Shown here: piece after piece, positions 1 to 9,699 of the stretch
Position numbering within the stretch: the stretch's first letter is position 1
Layout of the letters: every line of letters begins with the position of its first letter
Source of the DNA: Panagrolaimus kolymaensis
Lineage: Eukaryota > Nematoda > Chromadorea > Rhabditida > Panagrolaimidae
Length of the DNA: 64,000 nucleotides
Direction of reading: 5' to 3'
Assembly (NCBI GenBank): GCA_028622995.1
Contig: JAJQJQ010000009.1
Span: 558,001-622,000 of the forward strand
Translations under genes and position numbers: made by a program
The notes under the pieces: model-generated
Databases searched by the model: none
Seen by the model: only the letters and a program-made list of their open reading frames with translations
Told to the model about the DNA's origin: nothing

Positions 1-446
1 GAAATGGCAGTTATGCAAATAATATTAATTCCACTTGTCGTCCACCAAATCCATACAATGTAAGCATTAAAAAATCAAAAACTAGTAGTTTCAGTAAAAA
101 AGTTTTTAATTTTTAAGGTTTATGATGCCCATAATATTGTTACACCGTTTCTTAATTTCACTTCCTATGATGATCACTCAAAGTTCGCCATTGCTCACGC
201 AGATAGTGGATATCCATTTCCATATCAATGCATCGGGGATATTAATCGACAGGTAAAAACTTCCCATAAAAATATTCGCCTAATTAATTTAATGTATTGT
301 TTACTTTTTAGCTTTCACAAACTCATCGAGGAGGTGGAACAATGTGTTTCTTGGATGCCACTGTTTTCCCAGTTTTTAGTCAACTTATAAACACCTTTTA
401 TCCATGTAAAAAATCAAATTATTTCCATTATTCTGTAAAAAATTAA
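1..446 (+). CDS. DNase II family acid endonuclease, C-terminal part (5' end outside window)
   Basis: Exons 1-59 (frame begins at base 3), 118-252 and 312-446, with introns of 58 and 59 bases; all junctions are phase 0 and the stop is TAA at 444-446. The joined tail (about 108 residues) carries the DNase II C-terminal signatures: DDHSKFAIA, which holds the second catalytic histidine of the family in its HSK context, then CIGDINR, then RGGGTMC, and a final Cys in NTFYPC before a short tail. DNase II enzymes cut DNA without metal ions in lysosomes and clear DNA of engulfed apoptotic cells; C. elegans has nuc-1, crn-6 and crn-7. Which paralogue this is cannot be told from the tail alone. F replaces the usual W after HSK. 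The N-terminal half with the first catalytic histidine lies outside the window, so completeness of the enzyme cannot be judged. Confidence 0.92.
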
Positions 447-1054
447 AATAAATTAAGCTTTTCTTATTCATAAATAAATAAAGTTAATTATGTAATCACA
501 AACAAATACAGTTTTTTTACATCCTGGGTTAAGAAGATAAATGCATAAAAAAAGTTTAGCTCTTGTGAAAAAAATGGGTTGAGAAACCGTAATAATCGTG
601 AATGAGTTCAATCCATGGCTCCATCTTACATTGTTGATAAAATTTATAAAATATCTATGTAAATTTTTATGGGTGCGGCAAATAGATATCATTTATTTGC
701 TACCTTGTCCAGTATTTTATTTTCCGGGGCTTTTGTTTGCGTGCTTTTTCTTTTTGGGCTTTCTTTAACTACCATATTATCCTTTTGCGGGCTTTAAAAA
801 AATATATCATGTTAGAAATTTTATTTGATCCTATTTTCGTTTTAATATTTAAAAATGCTGACGAAAGTTCCAATGTCATCTTCAAACATTTTATATATCT
901 CTCATTTCTGATAATGAATTATTCTTTGTTCCACGTTCCTTCTATTAAATTTGTTCCTTCTGTTTTAAAATTATTTCTCTTCACTGCATTTTCGTGGAAT
1001 TTCGTGTTTTTTTAAATTTAATTTTGAAGTAATAAACGAAATTTTCAGGTAAAC
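447..1054. other. Intergenic, AT-rich, DNase II tail to kinase start
   Basis: About 600 bases with no convincing gene. Two short open frames (468-692 minus, 737-1015 plus) have low-complexity hydrophobic translations and no family resemblance. An ATTTTCAG at 1041-1048, six bases before the kinase ATG, looks like a splice-leader or 5'-UTR-intron acceptor. Confidence 0.6.
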
Positions 1055-2231
1055 ATGACGACGTCAACTCCATTCGGTAGCTTTAACTACAGCGACTATG
1101 TTTATGAAAAATTCTTGGGAATGGGTGAGTTTTTTTTATTTTTGAAATTTTATAAAATAGCTTTTAAAATATTACTTTTTTTCTTTGACATATTATAATT
1201 GTTCCACGAAATAATAAACAAAACTTAATTTTTTACATATGTTTATATTACTAAATTGTTTATAAAAATTAGAGAATTTTTTATTTATAAATTACTAAAA
1301 TAAATCGGTTACTTTTTTTTATGAGGAAATGGATCTGTCGCAATTTACCGAAATTCAATAAATGGCCATCAAATTGCTGTAAAACAAACTGAACTTGGTT
1401 CAGGTTCCCGAATGGAGGCTCACATTCTCAAAAGCTTGAAGAATAGTAAGCGAATTATTCAATATCTTCATCATCGCGAAACTGGCCTTAATCTGCTTAT
1501 ATATATGGAGCTAGCCGATGGGGATCTTCATCATTACATAAGAGAAAATGGACCTATTGGGAATTCTCTGAAATTTTGGCAAATGGCTTATCAAATGGCT
1601 GAAGGAATTTTTAAAATCCACAAATCAGGTTACATGCACCGTGATCTCAAACCATCAAATGTACTGGTGGTAAATGGGAATCAAATCAAAATTGCAGATT
1701 TTGGTTCAAGCGCTGAAATTGCAAAGAAACCAACTTCAAGACGAGTAAGTTACTTTTTTACTTTATCATTACTTTTTTTTTCAATTTACAAGATTCCAAA
1801 GTTTTTAGCTTGGAACCATCAAAGCTCCCGAAATGATTCTTGGTCAACCTTACAACGAAAAAATTGATATTTGGTGTTTAGGATGCATCTATTATTACAT
1901 TACAACTGGAAAATATCCGTTCAATAGCGATCAAACTTATTTAACAAATATTGGAGAACGTATTGGTTATACTTCAAAATATTTGGAACTTGTAAAGAAT
2001 CGTATTTGGCTTGAAAAAAGTGATTATCCACTTAAACCAGCATTACCTGCAATGAAAACAACTCTTGGACGAACAAACACGAGAGCTATCAATGTATGTT
2101 TTTTTTTCTTTAAGTTTTAAGTTTATAACTTTCGTTTTTAGAGTTGCCTTCAAAGTGATCCATCTTTAAGAATCAATGCAGACGAACTTCTTCAATTTCT
2201 TGATAAATTCGTATTAAAAGTTAAGTTATAA
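1055..2231 (+). CDS. Small serine/threonine protein kinase, four exons
   Basis: Exons 1055-1124, 1326-1744, 1809-2093 and 2142-2231 give a 287-residue protein that is almost only kinase domain. The glycine loop GMGNGSV (residues 22-28) is split by intron 1. Other landmarks are K43 in AVK, E54 (helix C), HRDLKPSN (catalytic loop, H128), DFG (148-150), a phosphorylatable activation loop, GTIKAPE (APE at 169-171) and IDIWCLGCI. HRDLKPSN marks a Ser/Thr rather than Tyr kinase. All essential catalytic residues are present, so it should be active. The start is the first in-frame ATG, six bases after an ATTTTCAG acceptor, which suggests trans-splicing or a 5'-UTR intron. Donors are GTGAGT, GTAAGT and GTATGT. 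No extra domain is visible, and the C-terminal lobe is compact (normal length is about 260). I cannot assign it to a named kinase family; short divergent kinases of this sort are expanded in nematodes. Confidence 0.92.
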
Positions 2232-2536
2232 TCATTTTTGTTAATCGTGTTTTGTAAAAGTTATTATATGTTTGTTTTGTTAAGAGTGTTTGTATTGTTT
2301 GTTTTACATAAAGTATTGTTTGAAAACAGTTTATTATCTTGTTCTGCTAAAGTAACCAATGGAAAACACAACTTTTGTGTCATCAATTAGAGTCAAAAAT
2401 GTTACACACAATGTTTAGCGACAATCAGACATAAATAGAAACTATCTAACAACCTTTATAAACATACAAAACCATATAGACATAAACAAACAATAACAAA
2501 AACAACAAATTTAAATCTAGTATCTAACATTTGTAA
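2232..2536. other. Intergenic between convergent genes
   Basis: AT-rich spacer between the kinase stop and the last exon of the minus-strand gene. A TTTATT near 2328-2335 reads AATAAA on the minus strand and could serve as a poly(A) signal for the minus-strand gene. No coding signal is seen. Confidence 0.5.
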
Positions 2537-3699
2537 TCACTTGAGTGAATCAGCTTCAGCAAAGTAGCATCGAGTACATAGTTGGAAGACATGATGAAGA
2601 GCTCTGTAAGAATTTCTTTCTTCGTTGACAATCGCATCTTCTAAATCAGTTGATAAGGTTTGAAAAAAGTCGCCAAAGTCGAGTTCATGAACAGCAATAA
2701 CATCACCTGGATTCTCTTCTGACATATTGCAATGGCTTCGTCGAGTAATAGTAACAGGAGTAACATCTTCAAAATCATACAGATTGAACTTCATACGAGA
2801 TCCTTGATAACCACGAGAAAATAATGGACGTTCTAATGTTACTACTGCTTTGCGAACAATACACATAACCTTTTTGATTGACTCTTTAATACCATTGCAC
2901 TTCTTTTGTCGAATAAATCCAAAGAGACGTTCCAAATAAGGAGACATTGTTAGTTCAGAGTCCAAAAGTTCCATGATGAGTACATTTTTAGCGTGACACC
3001 ATTGAATACGTAACGATGAAAACAAATTGAATGAATTGTACTTGATATTTGACAAGGATGTATGTGATTTCTAAAGTTGAAGATATGCCTAGAAAGATGT
3101 AACCGAACTAGTGTCATTTCCAATAAACGTGTTGATGAATACAAAGTTGCTATTCAAGTTGATCATCAGGTTATCGAGCATCTGTTAAAAAGTCGTCGTT
3201 CATGGCTAAAAAAGGGAGATACGATTAGGCACACAACAAACATAGTTAGAATAAGAAAAGTTTACTTGAAACACAAATGATCAAAACAATGTTATAAAAG
3301 GCAGCTTTGATGTTATTCATCGATGATTGTTCTTCTTCGGAATGACCATAAACGAATCCACCACCCCATGGTTCATCTAAAAAACAAAAAGATAGAATAT
3401 AACAAACAAAGTGTAAAGTTACCACAATCATCAAAACAAAGTATTACTTTCAAATCCTTACGCATATCTTCCATATCATTCATTAGTTTGATGTTGATTC
3501 TTACCATAGATTCAGCACGTAAATTTCCAACAAAAATGAAAGCATGAAAAAGTTTAGGATGGATTTTGGAATCACTATTGAAGAAGTTGATAAACGATTG
3601 AGTATCAGCCAGATCTTTCTCCATGAGTTTTTTGAGAATCAAAAATTCTATAGTAAATGACGATGACATCTTTTCTTTGCATTCTTGATTGTCTCCCAT
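2537..3699 (-). CDS. Unrecognised minus-strand gene or decayed gene, exon structure uncertain
   Basis: Three coding-like blocks on the minus strand. Block 1 runs from ATG at 3699 to 3462 and encodes MGDNQECKEKMSSS onward. Block 2 runs 3376-3266 and encodes HEPWGGGFVYGHSEEEQ onward; the joint uses a GTAAGG donor and a TTTTTTAG acceptor and keeps frame. Block 3 runs 3070-2537 (178 codons after a CTTTAG acceptor, TGA stop) and ends in FQLCTRCYFAEADSLK. The link between blocks 2 and 3 does not work simply: the stretch 3208-3112 has early stops in all three frames, and joining over it needs a weak donor inside block 2. Block 3 has balanced composition and looks like real protein, but I recognise no family. 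The gene may have another exon arrangement or be a pseudogene. An upstream minus ATG near 3809 opens a short frame that stops quickly. Confidence 0.4.
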
Positions 3700-3961
3700 T
3701 TCCAAACTTCTTCATTATCAAAAGCTTCTTTACTTTAGAACTTTTCATTCACATCCATATATTCTTTGCTGTCAAGTTCGTGAGTTCGATGATCATTATA
3801 ACTTTCCATAATTTCTCCGATGATAATATTGCTTCAACAAAATTATTCGTAAAAACTGATTGCTTTGGAAAAGCTTTTGTTTTATGAATGAATCGAATGA
3901 AAAAAAGTTGTTGCAAGCATCAAAGCAATGCAAAAAATCTTAGCACGAAAAATTTTAGCGC
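3700..3961. other. Probable upstream region of the minus-strand gene
   Basis: AT-rich stretch between the minus-strand gene and the transposon. On the minus strand it contains a 24-codon frame from an ATG at about 3809 and, in a different frame, a peptide-like stretch (DNEEVWKWETIKNAKK). Neither joins cleanly to the gene, so no exon is claimed. Confidence 0.35.
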
Positions 3962-3980
3962 CCTTTTTTTAGGGTGGACC

Positions 3981-4075
3981 GATCTACCGGTAGATTGAAA
4001 AATCGGTAGATCTACCGGTAGATCTACCGGTAGATCTACCGGTAGATCTACCGGTGGATCTACCGGTAGATCTAC
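3981..4075. repeat. Left 12-bp tandem repeat (GATCTACCGGTA) inside the hAT element
   Basis: Tandem copies of GATCTACCGGTA with small interruptions. The unit is self-complementary as a circular word, containing the palindromes AGATCT and ACCGGT, so any stretch can fold on itself or pair with the right-hand array. Confidence 0.9.
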
Positions 4076-4375
4076 TGAAATCTACCGCAAGTCCAAAATT
4101 CGAAAAGAAAGGGATTTTGAATCAAGGAATACAAAATTAAGGATATAAGGCTATTTTTGGGCACAAAAATAGGTTTTGCAAACTTTTAAAAAAATTTCAA
4201 TTTTTCAACAGGGTGGACCAAGCTATTACTTTCCTATCATAAACTCTCCCCTGTTAAAAAAATTCAAAAATTTTCGGAAATAGAGAAAACATCGTTTTTA
4301 TGCATTTTAGAACCTGCTAATTCATAACTTTCGCTTAAAAAACTCCGAGAACGTCTTTTTTTAAATTTTGGTGGC

Positions 4376-4469
4376 GCGGTAGATTTCGGTAGATTGGAAA
4401 ATTTTTTCGGTAGATTTCGGTAGATCTACCGGTAGATCTACCGGTAGAATCTACTGGTAGATCTACCCG
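4376..4469. repeat. Right 12-bp tandem repeat inside the hAT element
   Basis: Degenerate, then cleaner copies of the GGTAGATCTACC motif, mirroring the left array. Together they make long imperfect subterminal inverted repeats on top of the 12-bp ends. The roughly 300 bases between the two arrays are AT-rich and non-coding. Confidence 0.85.
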
Positions 4470-4591
4470 GTCCACCCTACCTTTTTTCAAGTAAAATTTG
4501 CTCCAACCTTTTTGACTAATGAATTTGCGTGTTTCTTCTTTTTCTTTTTACTTTTAGCTTTGTTTTATTCAACCATCCATTTTTAGCATCC

Positions 4592-6120
4592 ATGATGGAC
4601 GTTGTATTCAAATCTGCAAAATATGAAGAATCACAGCAAAGAAGATTGCAAAGCCTTCGAGAGAAACAAGAAATTTCAAAAACAAAAGAAAAAACTTGTG
4701 TATGATGCTTTAAAGTCGATTGATAAACCTGTTGCAAATAATAAGAAACGTATTGTTTTTGATTATGATGGCGAACAAGTGTGGCAATGGTTAGCTTCGT
4801 TTACATTTTCTGCTACTATTACATATATTCGATTTTTAGAATTCAAAACTTACTTATTCGAGAAATTTGTTCGATGACGACGATGATCAAGAACCTGATT
4901 TAGAAAAGCAAGATCCTGATAAGTTAATGGCTACTGGTCGAATAACTAGAAGAGGTTCAAGTAAACTGATGCAACTTGAAAGCAAATATGGTTATGATAG
5001 CAGATTTCAACTTGACAACACTTTCATGGAAGATGGTGACAAAGAAGTTAGTAGTTTCATTCACTGTGGTGTTAGCTAATATCCTTCCTATGCTTGTTTG
5101 CTTGTTACTTTTATCGTTTCTCTAACTTTCTAACGAAACCATTATGTTTCTTACTTTTGTTTTACCATTCATTTTCAGGATGACGCCGAGATGGATCGTG
5201 CACAAGAAAAGGATAGACAGCTTCGGCTTTTGTCAATGGTTGTTGGTCGAGATGTCAAAGCAAGGTATGAATCAAAAATATCAAAATCAAGTTTGCGACC
5301 ATTTCAAAGATTCGATCCTGAGAATCCTGAGCCTCTTGAATGGATGAAGAACTTTGAAAAGACTGTATGTTTTACGAACGATTACTAGCTATAGTTTCTG
5401 TTGTTATTAGTATTGCTATAGATGCTTTATATCTCTCTTATTAACTGCTGCTTTTTTAGCAAAATCTTGATGATGAAATGAAGATGAAAAGAAAGAAGAT
5501 GATGAACCTGTCTTTACTGAAGCTAAGCCAGTCATCGATGAACATCGTTTTTATGAATTGAATGAAGACTTTGCAGCTGAACTTCGTGCTCAACTTGGTA
5601 TAATTATTTACTCTTGCAAAAGCTAACATTCCTCTTTTATAGTTTCTGGCCAAAAAGAAACCTTTAGTTTCTTAACTCAAAATAAGAAATTCGACGTTAG
5701 GCTATCCTTTTTTCATTGCTTTGTTTATAACCACACTTTGCTTTTCAGAATGAAAGTGATGGAAAGCCGCAACCAGAAAAGAAGATTGCTTGCGAAGTGG
5801 TGAAACCAAAGAAGAAACAACAAGAGAAACTTATTGCTGACAAAACATGCTTTTTATTTGAATTTACTGATCCAGAATTTTACTCAAAATTGGACAAGTT
5901 TTGTGCAACTATGGAAACGAAATCAAGACAACGCAAATGGGAATCTGCGAAAGATGCGTTTAGAAGTGTAAATTTACTTTGCATGTGTTTTGGTTGTGTT
6001 ATGTGACATTTTCCTTGAATATTTTACTGCATGTTATTGATCTGATGTTTCTTTTCATTTGCTCGACAAGTTCAAAAGAATCGGCTGCTCGAAATCGAAG
6101 TTCATAAGAAAAAGAAATGA
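4592..6120 (+). pseudogene. NOL8-like nucleolar protein gene, frame broken twice at A-runs (pseudogene or sequence errors)
   Basis: Exons 4592-4778, 4840-5046, 5179-5364, 5460-5597, 5643-5695, 5749-5967 and 6079-6120; about 343 codons. The order of conserved segments matches the C-terminal half of NOL8, a nucleolar protein of ribosome biogenesis: a basic coiled stretch RRLQSLREKQE, then LVYDALKSIDK with KRIVFDYDGE, the acidic LFDDDDDQEPD, KLMQLESKYGYDSRFQLDNTF, a KARYESK/FDPEN segment, and a lysine-rich C-terminus. Exon 1 needs one base fewer in the A-run near 4687-4694 and exon 4 one base more near 5473-5480; every other junction keeps phase. Two opposite single-base changes in A-runs could be assembly errors or true lesions. 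The N-terminal RRM of NOL8 is not seen: the ATG follows an ATTTTTAG acceptor, so an upstream exon may be missing or the gene may start here. Family assignment is from remembered motifs, not a search. Confidence 0.65.
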
Positions 6121-6188
6121 AACTATTTTGTTGTTACTTACATGTATTGATGTTGTGTTTTCTGTTTGTTGTTTTATGATATGTTATA

Positions 6189-6194
6189 AATAAA
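6189..6194 (+). terminator. Poly(A) signal AATAAA after the NOL8-like gene
   Basis: Exact AATAAA 69 bases after the TGA, in a T-rich 3' end. It lies less than 100 bases before the satellite array, so transcription should stop just outside the array. Confidence 0.6.
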
Positions 6195-9100
6195 TGTTGC
6201 TTTTTACTTTTATTCATTGTATGAGTTATGCCAAATTTTTGTGTTTTCATTGAAGCCCGCTATTAAAGGCATTATTACTCTGACACTATTATTTTATGGT
6301 CGAAGTTGCGGATGATTTGTAAATATTTTAAAATTCTTCACCGCTTTTTTTATCAGATTTCCTAAACAATTTTCCAAACCAATCACAGAATGTCAAAAAT
6401 TAAAAATGTTTTTCATTTATAATAATTTTTTCTTGCACAAAAATTTACATAATCACTTGGCATTATTTTATGGTCGAAGTTGGGGATGATTTGTAAATAT
6501 TTTTAAATTCTTCACCGCTTTTTTTATTAGATTAATTAAACAATTTTCCAAACCAATCACAGAATGTCAAAAATTAAAAATGTTTTTCATTTAAAATAAT
6601 TTTTTCTTGCACAAAAATTTACATAATCACTTGCCATTATTTTATGGTCAAAGTTGCGGATGATTTGTAAATATTTTCAAATTCTTCCCCGCTTTTTTTA
6701 TTAGATTAATTAAACAATTTTCCAAACCAATCACAGAATGTCAAAAATTAAAAATGTTTTTCATTTAAAATAATTTTTTCTTGCACAAAAATTTACATAA
6801 TCACTTGCCATTATTTTATGGTCGAAGTTGCGGATGATTTGTAAATATTTTTAAATTCTTCACCGCTTTTTTTATTAGATTAATTAAACAATTTTCCAAA
6901 CCAATCACAGAATGTCAAAAATTAAAAATGTTTTTCATTTAAAATAATTTTTTCTTGCACATAAATTTACATAATCACTTGGCATTATTTTATGGTCGAA
7001 GTTGCGGATGATTTGTAAATATTTTTAAATTCTTCACCGCTTTTTTTATCAGATTTCCTAAACAATTTTCCAAACTAATCACAGAATGTCAAAAATTAAA
7101 AATGTTTTTCATTTAAAATAATTTTTTCTTGCACAAAAATTTACATAATCACTTGCCATTATTTTATGGTCGAAGTTGCGGATGATTTGTAAATATTTTC
7201 AAATTCTTCCCCGCTTTTTTTATTAGATTAATTAAACAATTTTCCAAACCAATCACAGAATGTCAAAAATTAAAAATGTTTTTCATTTAAAATAATTTTT
7301 TCTTGCACATAAATTTACATAATCACTTGGCATTATTTTATGGTCGAAGTTGGGGATGATTTGTAAATATTTTTAAATTCTTCACCGCTTTTTTTATTAG
7401 ATTAATTAAACAATTTTCCAAACCAATCACAGAATGTCAAAAATTAAAAATGTTTTTCATTTAAAATAATTTTTTCTTGCACATAAATTTACATAATCAC
7501 TTGGCATTATTTTATGGTCGAAGTTGCGGATGATTTGTAAATATTTTTAAATTCTTCACCGCTTTTTTTATCAGATTTCCTAAACAATTTTCCAAACTAA
7601 TCACAGAATGTCAAAAATTAAAAATGTTTTTCATTTAAAATAATTTTTTCTTGCACATAAATTTACATAATCACTTGCCATTATTTTATGGTCAAAGTTG
7701 CGGATGATTTGTAAATAGTTTAAAATTCTTCACCGCTTTTTTTATCAGATTTCCTAAACAATTTTCCAAACTAATCACAGAATGTCAAAAATTAAAAATG
7801 TTTTTCATTTAAAATAATTTTTTCTTGCACATAAATTTACATAATCACTTGCCATTATTTTATGGTCGAAGTTGCGGATGATTTGTAAATATTTTCAAAT
7901 TCTTCCCCGCTTTTTTTATTAGATTAATTAAACAATTTTCCAAACCAATCACAGAATGTCAAAAATTAAAAATGTTTTTCATCTAAAATAATTTTTTCTT
8001 GCACATAAATTTACATAATCACTTGCCATTATTTTATGGTCAAAGTTGCGGATGATTTGTAAATAGTTTAAAATTCTTCACCGCTTTTTTTATCAGATTT
8101 CCTAAACAATTTTCCAAACTAATCACAGAATGTCAAAAATTAAAAATGTTTTTCATTTAAAATAATTTTTTCTTGCACATAAATTTACATAATCACTTGC
8201 CATTATTTTATGGTCGAAGTTGCGGATGATTTGTAAATATTTTAAAATTCTTCACCGCTTTTTCTATTAGATTTCCTAAACAATTTTCAAAACCAATCAC
8301 AGAATGTCAAAAATTAAAAATGTTTTTCATCTAAAATAATTTTTTCTTGCACATAAATTTACATAATCACTTGGCATTATTTTATGGTCGAAGTTGGGGA
8401 TGATTTGTAAATATTTTTAAATTCTTCACCGCTTTTTTTATTAGATTAATTAAACAATTTTCCAAACCAATCACAGAATGTCAAAAATTAAAAATGTTTT
8501 TCATTTAAAATAATTTTTTCTTGCACATAAATTTACATAATCACTTGGCATTATTTTATGGTCGAAGTTGCGGATGATTTGTAAATATTTTTAAATTCTT
8601 CACCGCTTTTTTTATCAGATTTCCTAAACAATTTTCCAAACTAATCACAGAATGTCAAAAATTAAAAATGTTTTTCATTTAAAATAATTTTTTCTTGCAC
8701 ATAAATTTACATAATCACTTGGCATTATTTTATGGTCGAAGTTGCGGATGATTTGTAAATATTTTAAAATTCTTCACCGCTTTTTTTATCAGATTTCCTA
8801 AACAATTTTCCAAACTAATCACAGAATGTCAAAAATTAAAAATGTTTTTCATTTAAAATAATTTTTTCTTGCACATAAATTTACATAATCACTTGCCATT
8901 ATTTTATGGTCAAAGTTGCGGATGATTTGTAAATAGTTTAAAATTCTTCACCGCTTTTTTTATCAGATTTCCTAAACAATTTTCCAAACTAATCACAGAA
9001 TGTCAAAAATTAAAAATGTTTTTCATTTAAAATAATTTTTTCTTGCACAAAAATTTACATAATCACTTGCCATTATTTTATGGTCGAAGTTGCGGATGAT

Positions 9101-9699
9101 TTGTAAATATTTTCAAATTCTTCCCCGCTTTTTTTATTAGATTAATTAAACAATTTTTAAAACCAATCACAGAATGTCAAAAATAAAAAATGTTTTTCAT
9201 TTAAAATATTTTTTTCTTGCACAAAAATTTACATAATCACTTGCCATTATTTTATGGTCGAAGTTGCGGATGATTTGTAAATATTTTCAAATTCTTCCCC
9301 GCTTTTTTTATTAGATTAATTAAACAATTTTCCAAACCAATCACAGAATGTCAAAAATTAAAAATGTTTTTCATTTAAAATAATTTTTTCTTGCACATAA
9401 ATTTACATAATCACTTGCCATTATTTTATGGTCAAAGTTGCGGATGATTTGTAAATAGTTTAAAATTCTTCACCGCTTTTTTTATCAGATTTCCTAAACA
9501 ATTTTCCAAACTAATCACAGAATGTCAAAAATTAAAAATGTTTTTCATTTAAAATAATTTTTTCTTGCACATAAATTTACATAATCACTTGCCATTATTT
9601 TATGGTCGAAGTTGCGGATGATTTTTAAATATTTTCAAATTCATCACCGCTTTTTTTATCAGATTTCCTAAACAATTTTCCAAACCAATCACAGAATGT

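Larger units (their letters stand above)
3962..4487. mobile_element. Non-autonomous hAT-type DNA transposon (MITE) with its target duplication
   Basis: The element spans 3970-4479 (510 bp). It begins TAGGGTGGACCG and ends with the exact reverse complement of those 12 bases. It is bracketed by a perfect 8-bp direct repeat CCTTTTTT (3962-3969 and 4480-4487). An 8-bp target-site duplication with a terminus fitting YARNG is the hAT superfamily signature. There is no transposase frame, so it would need to be mobilised in trans. Both ends are filled with a 12-bp tandem repeat (separate entry). An internal CAGGGTGGACCA at about 4209-4220 resembles the terminus and may be a relic of an older or nested copy. 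The element sits about 100 bases upstream of the NOL8-like ATG, where it could affect that promoter. Confidence 0.85.

Noticed and set aside
737..1015. 92-codon plus-strand open frame before the kinase
   Set aside because: Hydrophobic low-complexity translation of a T-rich spacer; the kinase ATG with its acceptor lies just behind it in another context.
3077..3280. Plus-strand frame with a KH-domain-like look (VDEYKVAIQVDHQVIEHLLKSRR)
   Set aside because: It is antisense to the minus-strand gene blocks, lacks the GxxG loop of KH domains and has no clear partner exons. It could still be an exon if the minus-strand model is wrong.
4592..6120. Programmed ribosomal frameshifting in the NOL8-like gene
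   Set aside because: Two shifts in opposite senses at plain A-runs in different exons, without a structured stimulator, fit sequence error or decay better than recoding.
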